DNA of 64,000 nucleotides from Stenotrophomonas beteli (GCF_001431665.1 NZ_LLXV01000053.1:28515-92514); one strand, 5' to 3'; counted from the stretch's first letter, positions 45,585 to 55,130 are shown. Notes: generated by a model from the letters alone, not told the origin. Made by a program: numbers and translations.

Positions 45585-47147
45585 TCATTCTTTGACCGGG
45601 GTGAACAGCAGGTCCTGGAAATCGAAGCTGAAATCGGTCAGGTCGGAAATCGGCTGCATGCGCACCTCGCGCACCTTGCCATCCGGGTCCAGGCTGAAGT
45701 TCACGAACGCGTCGGCATTGAGCGAGCGGTCGTCCCAGCGCACGATGAAAGTGTCGTGCTGCCAGTGCTCCAGGCGCCCGCTCAGCTGCGCGGTCTTCAT
45801 GAAGCGCAGGCGCAGGGCCTTGCCTTCGCCGCTGACCTGCATGTCGCCATACCAGCGGTCACGGAAGGTACCGGTGTAGCCGGCCAGCGCCAGCGATGGC
45901 CGGCTGCTCTTGTCGCGTGCGCTCTGGTGCTTGGCCCACGCCTCGTCGGCCTTGTCCTGGCCCTTCGCCACAGCCTTGGCATAGGCGTCCACCCAGTCAT
46001 GCTTTTCACCGCCCAGATAGGCATCCAGCACGCTCAGGGTGATCGCGTTGAATGCCGCGCCCACCTCCTGGTTGGTCAGCACCACCACGCCGAGCTTCTC
46101 GCCCGGCACCAGGGTCAGCCGCGAGACCATGCCCGGCCAACCGCCGGTGTGCCAGACCAGCTTCTGTCCACGGTAGTCGCTCAGGCTCCAGCCTTCGCCG
46201 TAGCCGGCAAAGTTGGCCCGCGCCGGTGCCAGCTCCGGCACGCTCGGCGCCGGGATCGACTGCGGGGTGATCATCCGCCACATCTGCTGCTGGCTCTTTT
46301 CGCTGAACAGCGCGGTGCCGTCGGCCAGCTTGCCTTCGGCCAGCTGCACCTGCATCCAGCGCGCCATGTCGTGCGCGCTGGAATAGATGCCACCGGCGCC
46401 GGCATTGTTCGACCAGGTCAGCGGCGCGACAGTGCGCAGGTCCTTGAAATCGTACTTGGCGTGGCCGACCGCGGCCCTGTCACCCGGCTTGAGCTGGTCG
46501 GCGTTGTAGCGCGTCCCAGTCATGCCCACCTTGTCGAAGATGCGGGCCTGCAGGAACTGCTGGTAGCTCATGCCAGAGACATGCTCGATCACCTGCTGGG
46601 CGACCGCGTACAGGATGTTGTCGTACGCATAGCTCTCGCGGAAACCGCCCTTCAGCGGCACCCTGCCCAGCCGCTCCACCACTTCGGCATTGCTGTAGGA
46701 CGTGGCGGGCCAGAACAGCAGGTCGCCGGCGCCCAGGCTCAGCCCGCTGCGGTGCGAGAGCAGGTCGCGGATCGTCATCTGCCCGGTCACGAACGGGTCG
46801 GACATGCGGAACGACGGCAGGTGGTCGATCACCTTGTCGTCCATCTTCAGCTTGCCGTCCTCAGCCAGCAGGTTCAGCGAGGTGGCGGTGAATGCCTTGG
46901 TGTTGGAGGCGATGGCGAACAGCGTGTCGGCCTGTACCGGTTCCGGCCTGCCCAGCTCGCGTACGCCCCAGCCGCGCTCCAGCACCACCTCGCCATCCTT
47001 GACCACCGCCACGGCAATGCCGGGCACGTCGAACTGCGCGCGCACGCGCTCGACGGTCGCATCCAGGTCCTGCAGCTGCTGCGGGGTTGCCGCATTGGCC
47101 ATGGTCGTGCACGCCAGCAGCACGGCTCCTCCGATCCAGGTCTTCAT
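45585..47147 (-). CDS. Serine hydrolase of the beta-lactamase/S12 family with DUF3471-like tail
   Basis: The 520-residue exported protein (signal MKTWIGGAVLLACTTMANAA) has the penicillin-binding fold: S81-N-T-K84 as SxxK, YDN as the Y-x-N motif and HTGGWPG as the KTG equivalent. The C-terminal region (about residues 415-520) resembles DUF3471, often found on esterase or D-aminopeptidase members. It is unlikely to be a clinical beta-lactamase, since the family mostly holds peptidases and esterases. The ATG at 47147 gives the signal peptide; the frame stays open to 47180. Confidence 0.82.
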   Translation of the reverse strand: MKTWIGGAVLLACTTMANAATPQQLQDLDATVERVRAQFDVPGIAVAVVKDGEVVLERGWGVRELGRPEPVQADTLFAIASNTKAFTATSLNLLAEDGKLKMDDKVIDHLPSFRMSDPFVTGQMTIRDLLSHRSGLSLGAGDLLFWPATSYSNAEVVERLGRVPLKGGFRESYAYDNILYAVAQQVIEHVSGMSYQQFLQARIFDKVGMTGTRYNADQLKPGDRAAVGHAKYDFKDLRTVAPLTWSNNAGAGGIYSSAHDMARWMQVQLAEGKLADGTALFSEKSQQQMWRMITPQSIPAPSVPELAPARANFAGYGEGWSLSDYRGQKLVWHTGGWPGMVSRLTLVPGEKLGVVVLTNQEVGAAFNAITLSVLDAYLGGEKHDWVDAYAKAVAKGQDKADEAWAKHQSARDKSSRPSLALAGYTGTFRDRWYGDMQVSGEGKALRLRFMKTAQLSGRLEHWQHDTFIVRWDDRSLNADAFVNFSLDPDGKVREVRMQPISDLTDFSFDFQDLLFTPVKE

Positions 47148-47257
47148 CCAGCACCATCTCCGAACAGGGGTTGCGGCCATGTGCAGGCCGTCACCGGGGT
47201 TTCGCGGGATGGTAACGGTCTGCGGCGCACCCTGCCCTGTGCCATAGGAGGGGTGTC

Positions 47258-47701
47258 ATGGGCGAGAACGGTCAACCGAGCAGCGGTTCCACCATCATTC
47301 CGTGCCTGCGCTACCGCGATGCACAGGCCGCCATCCACTGGCTGCAACGGGCCTTCGGCTTCCATGCCCAGGCCGTGTACGCCGATGGCGATACGGTCTT
47401 CCACGCGCAGCTGACCTTCGGCAGCGGCATGATCATGCTCGGCTCGGCCAGCAACCAGAGCGCGTGGAGCGAACACGCGGCGATGCCTGATGAAGTCGGT
47501 GGCCGCCAGACCCAGAGTGCCTGCGTGATCGTCACCGATGCCGACGCGCACTACGCACGGGCCAAGGCCGCCGGTGCCCGCATCGTCATCGACATCGCCG
47601 ATCAGGACTATGGCGGCCGCGGCTATGCCTGCGCCGACCCGGAAGGCTACCTGTGGTGGTTCGGCAGCTACGACCCGTGGCGCGTGGACCACGGCCAGTG
47701 A
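47258..47701 (+). CDS. VOC-family (glyoxalase/bleomycin-resistance-like) protein
   Basis: The 147-residue protein has the VOC beta-alpha pattern: IIPCLRYRDAQAAIHWLQRA, FGFHAQAVYADG and the C-terminal RGYACADPEGYLWWFGSYDP. This resembles PhnB-like and YycE-like members that bind small molecules. The substrate is unknown. AGGAGG lies seven bases before the ATG, and its TGA overlaps the GTG of the DUF72 gene. Confidence 0.82.
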   Translation: MGENGQPSSGSTIIPCLRYRDAQAAIHWLQRAFGFHAQAVYADGDTVFHAQLTFGSGMIMLGSASNQSAWSEHAAMPDEVGGRQTQSACVIVTDADAHYARAKAAGARIVIDIADQDYGGRGYACADPEGYLWWFGSYDPWRVDHGQ

Positions 47702-48573
47702 CCGCCACTGCCCGTCAGGCGGAAATCCGCTGCGGCATTGGCGGCTGGGTGTTCCCCGAATGGCGCGGCGGCGTTTTCTACCCGGCCGGCCTGCCGCAGC
47801 GTGAAGAGCTGGCACATGCCAGCCGTGCGTTGCGCTGCATCGAGATCAACGGCACCTTCTACCGCACGCCCACCGTGGCGCAGTGCGCGCAGTGGGCCGC
47901 GCAGACGCCGGCAGGCTTCCGTTTCTCGATGAAAGCACCGCGTTATCTGGTGCAGCGCCGCGACCTGTCCAGCACCGTGGAAGCGGCCACGCCGTTCCTG
48001 CAGGCGGCGCTCGCGCTCGGCGACCGGCTCGGCCCCCTGTTGTGGCAGTTTGATCCGCGCCATCCGGCCGATGCCGATGCACTGGAGGCGCTGATGGCGC
48101 AGCTGCCGAAGCAGCTGGAGGGTGTGCCGTTGCAGCACGCACTGGAGGTACGCAACGCCGAGGCACATGGCCCGGCGCTGGTCGCCGCCGCGCGTCGCCA
48201 CGGCGTGGCACTGGTGATCGAGGACAGCGACGAGGCGCCGCTGCACGGCGACGTGAGTGCCGGTTTCGTCTACGCGCGGATCAAGCGCAGCCAGGCCCGC
48301 TTGAAAGAAGGACTACCGCAACCGATGCAGCAACGCTGGGCCGAGCGCGCACGACGCTGGGCGCGGGGCGAGCCGGTGGACGACCTGCCTTGCCTGGCCG
48401 GGCCTGCCCCGCAAGGCCCGCGCGAGGTCTTCCTGCTGTGCATCGGCGCCGGCAAGGCACGCAACCCGGCAGCGGCGATGGCCCTGCAGCGCCTTATCGA
48501 TGGCGCCAGCGGTCCAGCCACCACAGCAGCGTCCACCCCATCACGAACACGCCCGCCACGCGCAGCACGTTGA
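47698..48573 (+). CDS. DUF72 (YecE-like) protein with C-terminal extension
   Basis: The 291-residue protein starts with GTG at 47698, overlapping the VOC stop as GTGA. It has the DUF72 TIM-barrel-like signatures RCGIGGWVFPEWRGGVFYP, EINGTFYRTPT, FSMKAPRYL and VYARIKRS. Function is unknown. The domain ends near NPAAAMALQRLI; the last 25 residues (GASGPATTAASTPSRTRPP and on) are low-complexity and overlap the convergent Pr6Pr gene by 80 bp, as if an original stop had been lost. Confidence 0.82.
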   Translation: MTATARQAEIRCGIGGWVFPEWRGGVFYPAGLPQREELAHASRALRCIEINGTFYRTPTVAQCAQWAAQTPAGFRFSMKAPRYLVQRRDLSSTVEAATPFLQAALALGDRLGPLLWQFDPRHPADADALEALMAQLPKQLEGVPLQHALEVRNAEAHGPALVAAARRHGVALVIEDSDEAPLHGDVSAGFVYARIKRSQARLKEGLPQPMQQRWAERARRWARGEPVDDLPCLAGPAPQGPREVFLLCIGAGKARNPAAAMALQRLIDGASGPATTAASTPSRTRPPRAAR

Positions 48574-49108
48574 GCAGGAAGGCCGCCAGCCCCAGGCGTT
48601 GCAGTTCGAGAAATGGATACGGTGCCTGCCCGGTCACTGCAGCAACCAGCATCGCCCAGCCGAGGTAGGCCAGCGGTACCAGCAGCACGCCGCCCAGCGC
48701 GCGCCAGCGCAGCGCGCCGTGCGGCAACAGCAGCAGCCACCCCAGCAGGAACAGCGCAGGCACGACATAGTGCAGGCCCGCATCGACCCACCATTGCAGC
48801 CCGGTCGGTTGCCACAGCCCCTGCAATGCAAGCACGTAGACGCACGCGGTCACGCCGATGCACAGCGCCAGGCCCGCCGCCACTGTCGGCTTGAGCATTC
48901 TGCCAAGGACCACCCACCCGCATCCGACGCAGACCGCCAGGTTGCTGAGGATCGTGAAATAGCCAAAGAAGCGCAGCGTCGCCACGCCGATCCCGGCCGC
49001 CGCCCCCGGCCCGCGCACCAGCAACACGTACTGCAACAGCAGTGAGGCTGTTGCCACCAGGGCAGTCAGTGCGGCCCATCCGCGCAGAAAGGAGCGATCG
49101 GTTGCCAT
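48494..49108 (-). CDS. Pr6Pr-family membrane protein
   Basis: The 204-residue protein has six hydrophobic segments, beginning LRGWAALTALVATASLLLQY and including FFGYFTILSNLAVCVGCGWV and HYVVPALFLLGWLLLLPHG, the layout of the bacterial Pr6Pr (FAR-17a/AIG1-like) family. Function is unknown. The ATG at 49108 is preceded by AGGAAA. Its 3' end overlaps the DUF72 gene tail to tail by 80 bp. Confidence 0.75.
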   Translation of the reverse strand: MATDRSFLRGWAALTALVATASLLLQYVLLVRGPGAAAGIGVATLRFFGYFTILSNLAVCVGCGWVVLGRMLKPTVAAGLALCIGVTACVYVLALQGLWQPTGLQWWVDAGLHYVVPALFLLGWLLLLPHGALRWRALGGVLLVPLAYLGWAMLVAAVTGQAPYPFLELQRLGLAAFLLNVLRVAGVFVMGWTLLWWLDRWRHR

Positions 49109-49186
49109 GGCTCGGTTTCCTGGGTCGACGCCGCGAGCATGCCACAGCCATCGCCGGCGGCCGCGCGATTGCCTCACAATAGGCCG

Positions 49187-50134
49187 ATGAGCACACCCGA
49201 CACCCGCAAAGCGCTGTGGCAGATCCACTTCTGTGTCCTGCTGTGGGGCGTCACCGCCATCCTCGGCAAGCTGATCACCCTGCCCGCGCTGCCGCTGGTG
49301 TGGTGGCGCATGCTGCTGGTGACGGCGATGCTGGCCCTGCTGCCGCGGGTCTGGCGCGGCCTGCGCACCCTGCCCCTGCGCGTGGTGGCCGGCTACGCCG
49401 GCATCGGCGCGCTGGTCGCCCTGCACTGGTTGACGTTCTATGGCGCGGTGAAGCTGGCCAATGCCTCGGTGGCCGCCACCTGCATCGCGCTGGCCCCGGT
49501 GTTCACCTCGATCATCGAACCATGGGTGGCCAAGCGGCCGTTCCAGCTGCGCGAACTGGCCTTCGGCCTGGCCGTGCTGCCTGGCGTGGCGCTGGTGGTC
49601 GGCGGCGTACCCGACGGCATGCGGCTGGGCGTGCTGGTCGGCGCCATGTCAGCGTTGCTGGTGGCCGTGTTCGGCTCGCTCAACAAGCGCATGGTCAGCC
49701 ATGCCGACCCGCTCACCGTCACCGCGCTGGAACTGGGCGCCGGCACGCTTACGCTGACCCTGCTGGCACCGCTGCTGCCCTACCTGCTGCCGGCACTGGC
49801 CAGCCCGTTGTGGGTGATACCAGACCTGCATGACGGCCTCCTGCTGCTGGTGCTGGCCGGCTTCTGCACGCTGCTGCCGTTTGCCCTGGCCCTGGTCGCA
49901 CTGCGCCATCTCAGCGCCTACACGGTGCAGCTGGTGACCAACCTGGAGCCGGTCTACGCCGTGCTGCTGGCGGTGGTGCTGTTGCGCGAGCAGCACGAGG
50001 TCACCGCGTGGTTCTACCTGGGCGTGGCGATCATCATCGGCGCGGTCTTCCTGCACCCACTGCTGAACCGCCGCAAGCCGGTACAGCATCCGGAAATTCT
50101 CGGTACCGCCGAAGCACGCAACATCGCCGATTGA
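49187..50134 (+). CDS. EamA-family (DMT) transporter
   Basis: The 315-residue inner-membrane protein has two EamA repeats and about ten hydrophobic segments, from WQIHFCVLLWGVTAILGKLI to WFYLGVAIIIGAVFLHPLLN. It is distinct from the EamA protein at 35418-36290. The substrate is unknown. CACAAT lies seven bases before the ATG and could be a -10, which would leave almost no leader. The gene stands alone, between a divergent Pr6Pr gene and a convergent ATPase pseudogene. Confidence 0.83.
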   Translation: MSTPDTRKALWQIHFCVLLWGVTAILGKLITLPALPLVWWRMLLVTAMLALLPRVWRGLRTLPLRVVAGYAGIGALVALHWLTFYGAVKLANASVAATCIALAPVFTSIIEPWVAKRPFQLRELAFGLAVLPGVALVVGGVPDGMRLGVLVGAMSALLVAVFGSLNKRMVSHADPLTVTALELGAGTLTLTLLAPLLPYLLPALASPLWVIPDLHDGLLLLVLAGFCTLLPFALALVALRHLSAYTVQLVTNLEPVYAVLLAVVLLREQHEVTAWFYLGVAIIIGAVFLHPLLNRRKPVQHPEILGTAEARNIAD

Positions 50135-50162
50135 GGGCTCCGTGCGGGCGCGGATCTGCGGC

Positions 50163-51323
50163 TCAACGCTGTGGCCAGTGCCAGGCCGGGGCATCCAGCA
50201 GGCCCTGCCCGCGCAGCAGGGTGCGGCCCTGTTGCTTGTGCAGATGCAGCGAATGACACCCCGGCGCCTGTTCCAGTGCCGCGATCAGGCGGCTGGCGTG
50301 TGACACGACCCAAACCTGGCTGCGTGCACTGGCCGCAATGATCAACCGTGCCAGCGCTGGCAGCAGGTCCGGATGCAGGCTGCTCTCCGGTTCATTGAGC
50401 ACCAGCAGGGGCGGCGGCCGCGGTGTATGCAGGGCAGCGGCCAACAACAGGAAACGCAGCGTGCCATCGGAAAGCTCGGCCATCGACAAGGGCCGCAGCA
50501 GGCCGGGCTGCTGGAAGCGCAGGGCCAGGCGCCCGTCCAGCGCCTCGAACCCGACCGTCGCCCCCGGGAACGCATCGTCCACGCTGCGCGCCAATGCGAC
50601 CGGATCACCGATCTCGGCGATGGTCACTCACGCCGCCGCCAGATCGCGCCCATCGTGATGCAGCACCGGCGTGCGCGTGGCCATCGCCGGCTGGCGTGCA
50701 GGCGCATCGGCATCACTGCGGAAATGGTCGTAGAAGCGCCATCGGCGGATGTATTCGCGCAGGGCCAGGGTCTCGGGCATGCGCTGCGGATCAGCCACCT
50801 GGGTGAACAGGCTGTCGAACACGGACAGGCGGTCATCGACCCGTTCCCAGCCATGCGCATGGCGCCGTCGCACGGTCGCCCCGCGGCGATCGACCAGCAG
50901 GTTGGCGCTACGCAGGAACGGCCCCGCCCAGATCGCTTCGGCCTTGATCTGCGGATCCAGCGCGAACGCCGAACGGCTGGGCGGCGGGTAGCCGAAGTCG
51001 ATGGCGTAGCCGAATTCGCCGGTGGCAAAGCCCAGCTTCAACCCCACCGAAGCCTGGCGTGGGCCGCCCTGCAGTGGGATCTCGCCCGCGACGACGCGAC
51101 GGTCGATCGTTTCCGGTCCAGCCCACAGCGCCGAGCCCAGGCCACCTTCGCGGGCCAGCACGGCAGCCACCCCACCCTGCGCGGTTTCTGCCAGCAGGCG
51201 CAGTGCCCGGTACAGGCTGGATTTGCCGCTGCCGTTCTCACCAGTGATCACGTTCAACGGGTACAGAGGCAGCACCAGACCGTGCAGCGAACGGTAATGG
51301 GCGATGGCCAGGGTCTGCAGCAT
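50163..51323 (-). pseudogene. AAA-type ATPase gene interrupted by an in-frame TGA
   Basis: One continuous frame encodes an ATPase of the COG4637/SMC-like predicted ATPase type, broken by TGA at 50630-50628. The first half (231 residues from ATG 51323) begins MLQTLAIAHYRSLHGLVLPL and has Walker A GENGSGKSS. The second half (154 codons, from 50627) has the signature LSDGTLRFLLL and Walker B LLVLNEPESSLHPDLLP. Neither half alone holds a full ATP site. GTG directly follows the TGA (TGAGTG), so coupled re-initiation is conceivable, but there is no Shine-Dalgarno. Intact relatives appear to encode a single protein. Confidence 0.75.
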
Positions 51324-51441
51324 GGGCGCGTCCGGGGAACAGAGGCGTCCATGCTGGCGGCTTGTGATCGCAGGGGATGCGACGCGGCGTGGTTGAACCG
51401 GAACCGGCCTCCACGCAGGACGTGGATCCACCGCGCAGGGC

Positions 51442-52512
51442 TCAGTCGGCCCGTTCCACCCGGTTGCGGCCGTTGCCCTTGGCCCGGTACAGCGCCTGGT
51501 CGGCACGCGCCAGCGTTTCATCCACGCTCTCCCCGGCCTGGTGCTGGGCGACGCCGATGCTGATCGTGACCGGGAAGCCGAGCGGCAGGTCGGCCACCGC
51601 CAGACGCAGGAACTCGCACTGCCGTTCGGCCGCGTGCAGGTCGGTGCCGGGCATCACCGCCACGAACTCCTCGCCACCGTAGCGCGCGGCCATGCCGCGG
51701 CCGGCGAAGTGCGAGCGCAGCAGCACGCCCAGTTCGGCCAGCACCCGGTCGCCGGTGGCATGGCCCTGGAAATCGTTGATGTGCTTGAAGTGGTCGATGT
51801 CCAGCAGCGCCACGCAGGCCAGCCCCGGCTGCCCTTCGGTCGCGGCCACCGCCTGGTCCAGCGCCGCCGCCATCGCGCGGCGGTTGGGCAGCCCGGTCAG
51901 CGCATCGGTACGGCTCTGCTCGGCGAGGTCGGCGTTCTGCGCCAGCAGCACGTCCTGGTATTCGGACAGCAGGCGTTCGTAGTCGTCACGCTCGAGCATG
52001 TGCTTCTGGATGTCGAGCGCGAAGCGGCGCAGCTCCATCACCAGCATCACCTGCCGCGACAGCGCGGCCAGTGCCTCGGCCTTGTCGTGGGCCAGGTGCT
52101 GCGGCTGTGCATCGAACACGCACAGCGTGCCAAGCGGCAGGCCATCGGAGCTGATCAACGGTGCGCCGGCATAGAAGCGGATATGCGGGTCGCCGGCCAC
52201 CACCGGGTTGTCATGGAAGCGGATGTCCTGCAGTGCATCCTCGACCACCATGATTTCCTGCGGCTGCAGGATGGCGTGGCCGCACATCGATTCGCTGCGC
52301 AGGTTCTCGGTCGCGTCGATGCCCTGGATCGACTTGAACCATTGCCGTTCAACATCGATCAGGGTGACCGCCGCCATCGATGTTCCGCAGACCGCCTTGG
52401 CGATCACCACCAGGTCGTCGAAGGATTTCTCACGCTCTGAATCGAGGATCCGGTAGCGGTACAGTGCCTCGAGGCGCAGGGCTTCGTTGGCGGGCTTGTC
52501 GGGCTTGATCAT
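51442..52512 (-). CDS. GAF-GGDEF diguanylate cyclase
   Basis: The 356-residue cytoplasmic protein has an N-terminal GAF domain (about residues 20-155: AAVTLIDVERQWFKSIQGID, PLISSDGLPLGTLCVFD), a helical linker and a GGDEF domain with TDALTGLPNRR, LLDIDHFKHIND and an intact GGEEF. The RxxD inhibitory site is missing (AGRG five residues before GGEEF), so product inhibition is not expected. The GAF domain may sense a small ligand or light/redox state. It lies just upstream of two other c-di-GMP genes on the same strand. Confidence 0.87.
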   Translation of the reverse strand: MIKPDKPANEALRLEALYRYRILDSEREKSFDDLVVIAKAVCGTSMAAVTLIDVERQWFKSIQGIDATENLRSESMCGHAILQPQEIMVVEDALQDIRFHDNPVVAGDPHIRFYAGAPLISSDGLPLGTLCVFDAQPQHLAHDKAEALAALSRQVMLVMELRRFALDIQKHMLERDDYERLLSEYQDVLLAQNADLAEQSRTDALTGLPNRRAMAAALDQAVAATEGQPGLACVALLDIDHFKHINDFQGHATGDRVLAELGVLLRSHFAGRGMAARYGGEEFVAVMPGTDLHAAERQCEFLRLAVADLPLGFPVTISIGVAQHQAGESVDETLARADQALYRAKGNGRNRVERAD

Positions 52513-52580
52513 GCAGCGTCATGTTCCGGCAGGTCACTGCGAAGTCTAGCGGATGCTGGCCTGCAATCCGCATGTCGAGG

Positions 52581-52604
52581 TGGCCGGCCAGCGGCCGGCA
52601 CTAC
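52581..52604 (-). repeat. SMAG monomer overlapping the rluF stop codon
   Basis: On the minus strand the sequence is GTAGTGCCGGCCGCTGGCCG followed by GCCA. The TAG inside its GTAG tetranucleotide (52603-52601) is the stop codon of rluF. Confidence 0.85.
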
Positions 52605-53323
52605 CAGTCCAGCTGCTTCGGCAGCAGGCCCTGCAGCTCCTGCTCGGTCAGGTTGCGCCACTGCCCCGGCTTCAGCGCACCGATCTTGATGTTGTCGATG
52701 CGCACGCGGCGCAGCTGGGTCACGCGGTAGCCGAATTCAGCGGCCATCAGGCGGATCTGCCGGTTCAGGCCCTGCTGCAGGGTGATGCGGAAACCGAACT
52801 TGGCGATCCGCGAGGTCTTGCACGGCAGGGTCATCTGGTCGTGGATGCGCACGCCGCGGGCCATGCCGCGCAGGAACTCGTCGGTGACCGGCTTGTTCAC
52901 CGCCACCAGGTACTCCTTCTGGTGGCCATTCTCGGCCCGCAGGATCTGGTTGACGATGTCGCCGTTGCTGGTCATCAGGATCAGGCCTTCCGAATCCTTG
53001 TCCAGGCGGCCGACCGGGAAGATGCGCTGTTCGTGGCCCACGAAGTCGACGATGTTGCCCTTGACCGAGCTTTCGGTGGTGCAGGTGACGCCCACCGGCT
53101 TGTTCAGCGCGATGTAGACGTGGCGGCGGGTGCCGGGCTTGCGTGCGGCGCGCGCGCGCAGCGGCTGGCCGTCGACCAGCACCTGGTCTTCCTCGCCCAC
53201 CACCGCGCCGGTGCCGGCCGGGTGGCCGTTGACGGTGACCCGGCGGGCGGCGATCAGGCGATCGGCCTCGCGACGGGAGCAGAAGCCGGTGTCGGCGATA
53301 TGTTTGTTGAGTCGGGTGGTCAT
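52601..53323 (-). CDS. rluF: 23S rRNA pseudouridine synthase, RluF type
   Basis: The 240-residue protein has an N-terminal S4 domain (RLNKHIADTGFCSRREADRL) and the RsuA-family catalytic motif GRLDKDSEGL, then LNRQIRLMAAEFGY near the C terminus. The sequence NKPVGVTCTTESSVKGNIVD favours RluF, which modifies 23S rRNA near U2604, over RluB or RluE. Its TAG stop lies inside a SMAG element. The frame is open upstream to 53437, but MTTRLNKHIADTG marks the family start. Confidence 0.85.
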   Translation of the reverse strand: MTTRLNKHIADTGFCSRREADRLIAARRVTVNGHPAGTGAVVGEEDQVLVDGQPLRARAARKPGTRRHVYIALNKPVGVTCTTESSVKGNIVDFVGHEQRIFPVGRLDKDSEGLILMTSNGDIVNQILRAENGHQKEYLVAVNKPVTDEFLRGMARGVRIHDQMTLPCKTSRIAKFGFRITLQQGLNRQIRLMAAEFGYRVTQLRRVRIDNIKIGALKPGQWRNLTEQELQGLLPKQLDW

Positions 53324-53357
53324 CGCACCATTATCCGGTATCGCCGCCCGGCGCGCC

Positions 53358-55022
53358 TCATGCCGGTGCGGGTGGATCGAGCGTTTCACCGTCGAACACA
53401 CGGTTGCGGCCGCCACGCTTGGCCGCATACATGGCATGGTCGGCCCGGCGCAGCAGGGCCGCCAGATCGTCCTCGCCCGGCCGCCACTGCGCCAGGCCGA
53501 TGCTGGCGGTCACCTCCAGGCCCGGCACCTGCAGCGCCTGCCCCGCCTCGGTGATGCGCTGACGCAGCCGCTCCAGCCGCGCCGACGCGGCCTCGCGCGG
53601 CATGCCCGGCATCAGCAGCAGGAACTCCTCGCCGCCCATGCGCACCACCTGGTCCTGGCTGCGCACCGCCGCACGCAGCGCGCGCGCCACCGCCACCAGG
53701 ACCTGATCGCCCACCGCATGGCCATGCCGATCGTTGATGTCCTTGAACAGATCGATGTCGAGGAATCCAATCACCAGCGGTCCGCGCTCGCGATCCACCC
53801 GCTCCAGCTGGTGGGCCAGCTGCTGCAGGCCGGCGCGGCGGTTGGGCAGCCCGGTCAGGCCATCGGTCTCGGCCAGCTGGCGCAGCTCATCGCGCTGCTG
53901 GCGCAGCCGCCCCAGGCGCTGGTTCAACGCGTAGGCGGCCATCATCAGCAGCCAGGTCACGGCCAGCTGCAGCGCCTCCACCCGGTACTCCAGCAGCCAC
54001 TTCGCACGGCAGGCATCGGCGACGATCAGCACCACCATCGGCGCCAGCGCCGCCAGCCCGGCCTGCGCCCAGCGGTCGCCGCGCCACCGCGCCCACACGC
54101 CCGCGGCCAGCGCCAGGCCGCAGCCCAGCAGGTAGGACGCCTGCAGGCCGCGCGCCACCCAGGCCAGGCCATCGCGCTGCAGCCACGGCACCAGCGCCGC
54201 CACCCCCAGCAGCGCCCACAACGCCACCACCTGGACCGGGCGCGAGCGGGGCAGCAGACGATCACCACCATTGAGCCGCCACAGCGCAGGCAACACCAGC
54301 GCCTGGGTCGCTGCGGTCAGCGCCAGCAGCCACCAGGCGCCACGTTCGCCCACCGGCAGCCAGGGTTCGGGATAGCCGCTCAGGCCGCCGAGGATCGACT
54401 GCCACAGCACCATCACGGCGGTGCCGGCGATGTAGACCAGGAAACTGCGATCACGCGTGGTGAGGTAGGCCATCAACGCCGACAGCGCCAGCGCGATGGC
54501 CACCGCGATGCAGGCCGCACGCACCAGCAGCCGGGCGGTGTCGTTCTGCTGCACCGGGCTGGGCGCGCCCAGCCGCAGCGTCGGCACCCAGCGCGCCTTC
54601 AGCGGTGTCTGCCAGGAAACCAGGAAGGGTTCATGGCTGCCGGCTGCCGGCACCGCGACCAGGCCGATGCCCGCGCGGAAGCGCGAATCGCGGGTGCGTG
54701 CGTCGTGCATGTTGCCGCAGATCTCGCGATCGCCCTGCTGTACGCGCACTTCGCCCGCAAACACGTTGAACACATCCAGCGCCTGCGGCTGGCCCGACCA
54801 GCCCTCCGGCGGGGCTGGCACCCGCACCTGCTGGCGCGGTCCCTGCAGCATCTGCGGCGTACAGGCCCGGTGCGGTGTGGGTTCAGCGGTGGCGCTGCCG
54901 ACCAGCAGGTAATCGTCCCCGGCGGCGGCCGGAGCGGCCTGCAGCGGCCATGACATCGCCCACCACAGCAGCAGCACGAGCCGCACCACGCTTGTTCCGT
55001 ACCGCCACTGCCTGCCGCCCAC
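53358..55022 (-). CDS. 7TM-type membrane diguanylate cyclase
   Basis: The 554-residue protein has a signal-like N terminus (VVRLVLLLWWAMSWPLQAAP), a periplasmic domain (about residues 35-165, with three cysteines), seven hydrophobic segments (about 166-385) as in 7TMR-DISM receptors, a coiled coil and a GGDEF domain with TDGLTGLPNRR, GFLDIDLFKDIN and GGEEF. The inhibitory site RSQD sits five residues before GGEEF, so it is probably active and feedback-controlled. The start is GTG at 55022; GTG codons near 54986 are alternatives. It should convert an envelope signal into c-di-GMP. Confidence 0.83.
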   Translation of the reverse strand: MGGRQWRYGTSVVRLVLLLWWAMSWPLQAAPAAAGDDYLLVGSATAEPTPHRACTPQMLQGPRQQVRVPAPPEGWSGQPQALDVFNVFAGEVRVQQGDREICGNMHDARTRDSRFRAGIGLVAVPAAGSHEPFLVSWQTPLKARWVPTLRLGAPSPVQQNDTARLLVRAACIAVAIALALSALMAYLTTRDRSFLVYIAGTAVMVLWQSILGGLSGYPEPWLPVGERGAWWLLALTAATQALVLPALWRLNGGDRLLPRSRPVQVVALWALLGVAALVPWLQRDGLAWVARGLQASYLLGCGLALAAGVWARWRGDRWAQAGLAALAPMVVLIVADACRAKWLLEYRVEALQLAVTWLLMMAAYALNQRLGRLRQQRDELRQLAETDGLTGLPNRRAGLQQLAHQLERVDRERGPLVIGFLDIDLFKDINDRHGHAVGDQVLVAVARALRAAVRSQDQVVRMGGEEFLLLMPGMPREAASARLERLRQRITEAGQALQVPGLEVTASIGLAQWRPGEDDLAALLRRADHAMYAAKRGGRNRVFDGETLDPPAPA

Positions 55023-55130
55023 GCCACGTCCTGTTGCTGCCTACGACCGCGCCCACTGCGCGTCGCCCCTGGCCGGCATTATCGCAGCCCCTGCAGCGGC
55101 GCATGTGTAGACCAAAGTCGCTGCGGGCGT

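Noticed and set aside
45585..47147. A resistance beta-lactamase
   Set aside because: It has S12 motifs, but its length, DUF3471-like tail and YDN/HTG motifs point to an esterase or peptidase-type member, not the known L1 or L2 enzymes of Stenotrophomonas.
50625..50630. TGA in the ATPase gene as a selenocysteine codon
   Set aside because: No SECIS-like hairpin is evident, and ATPases of this kind do not use selenocysteine; a nonsense mutation or split gene is simpler.
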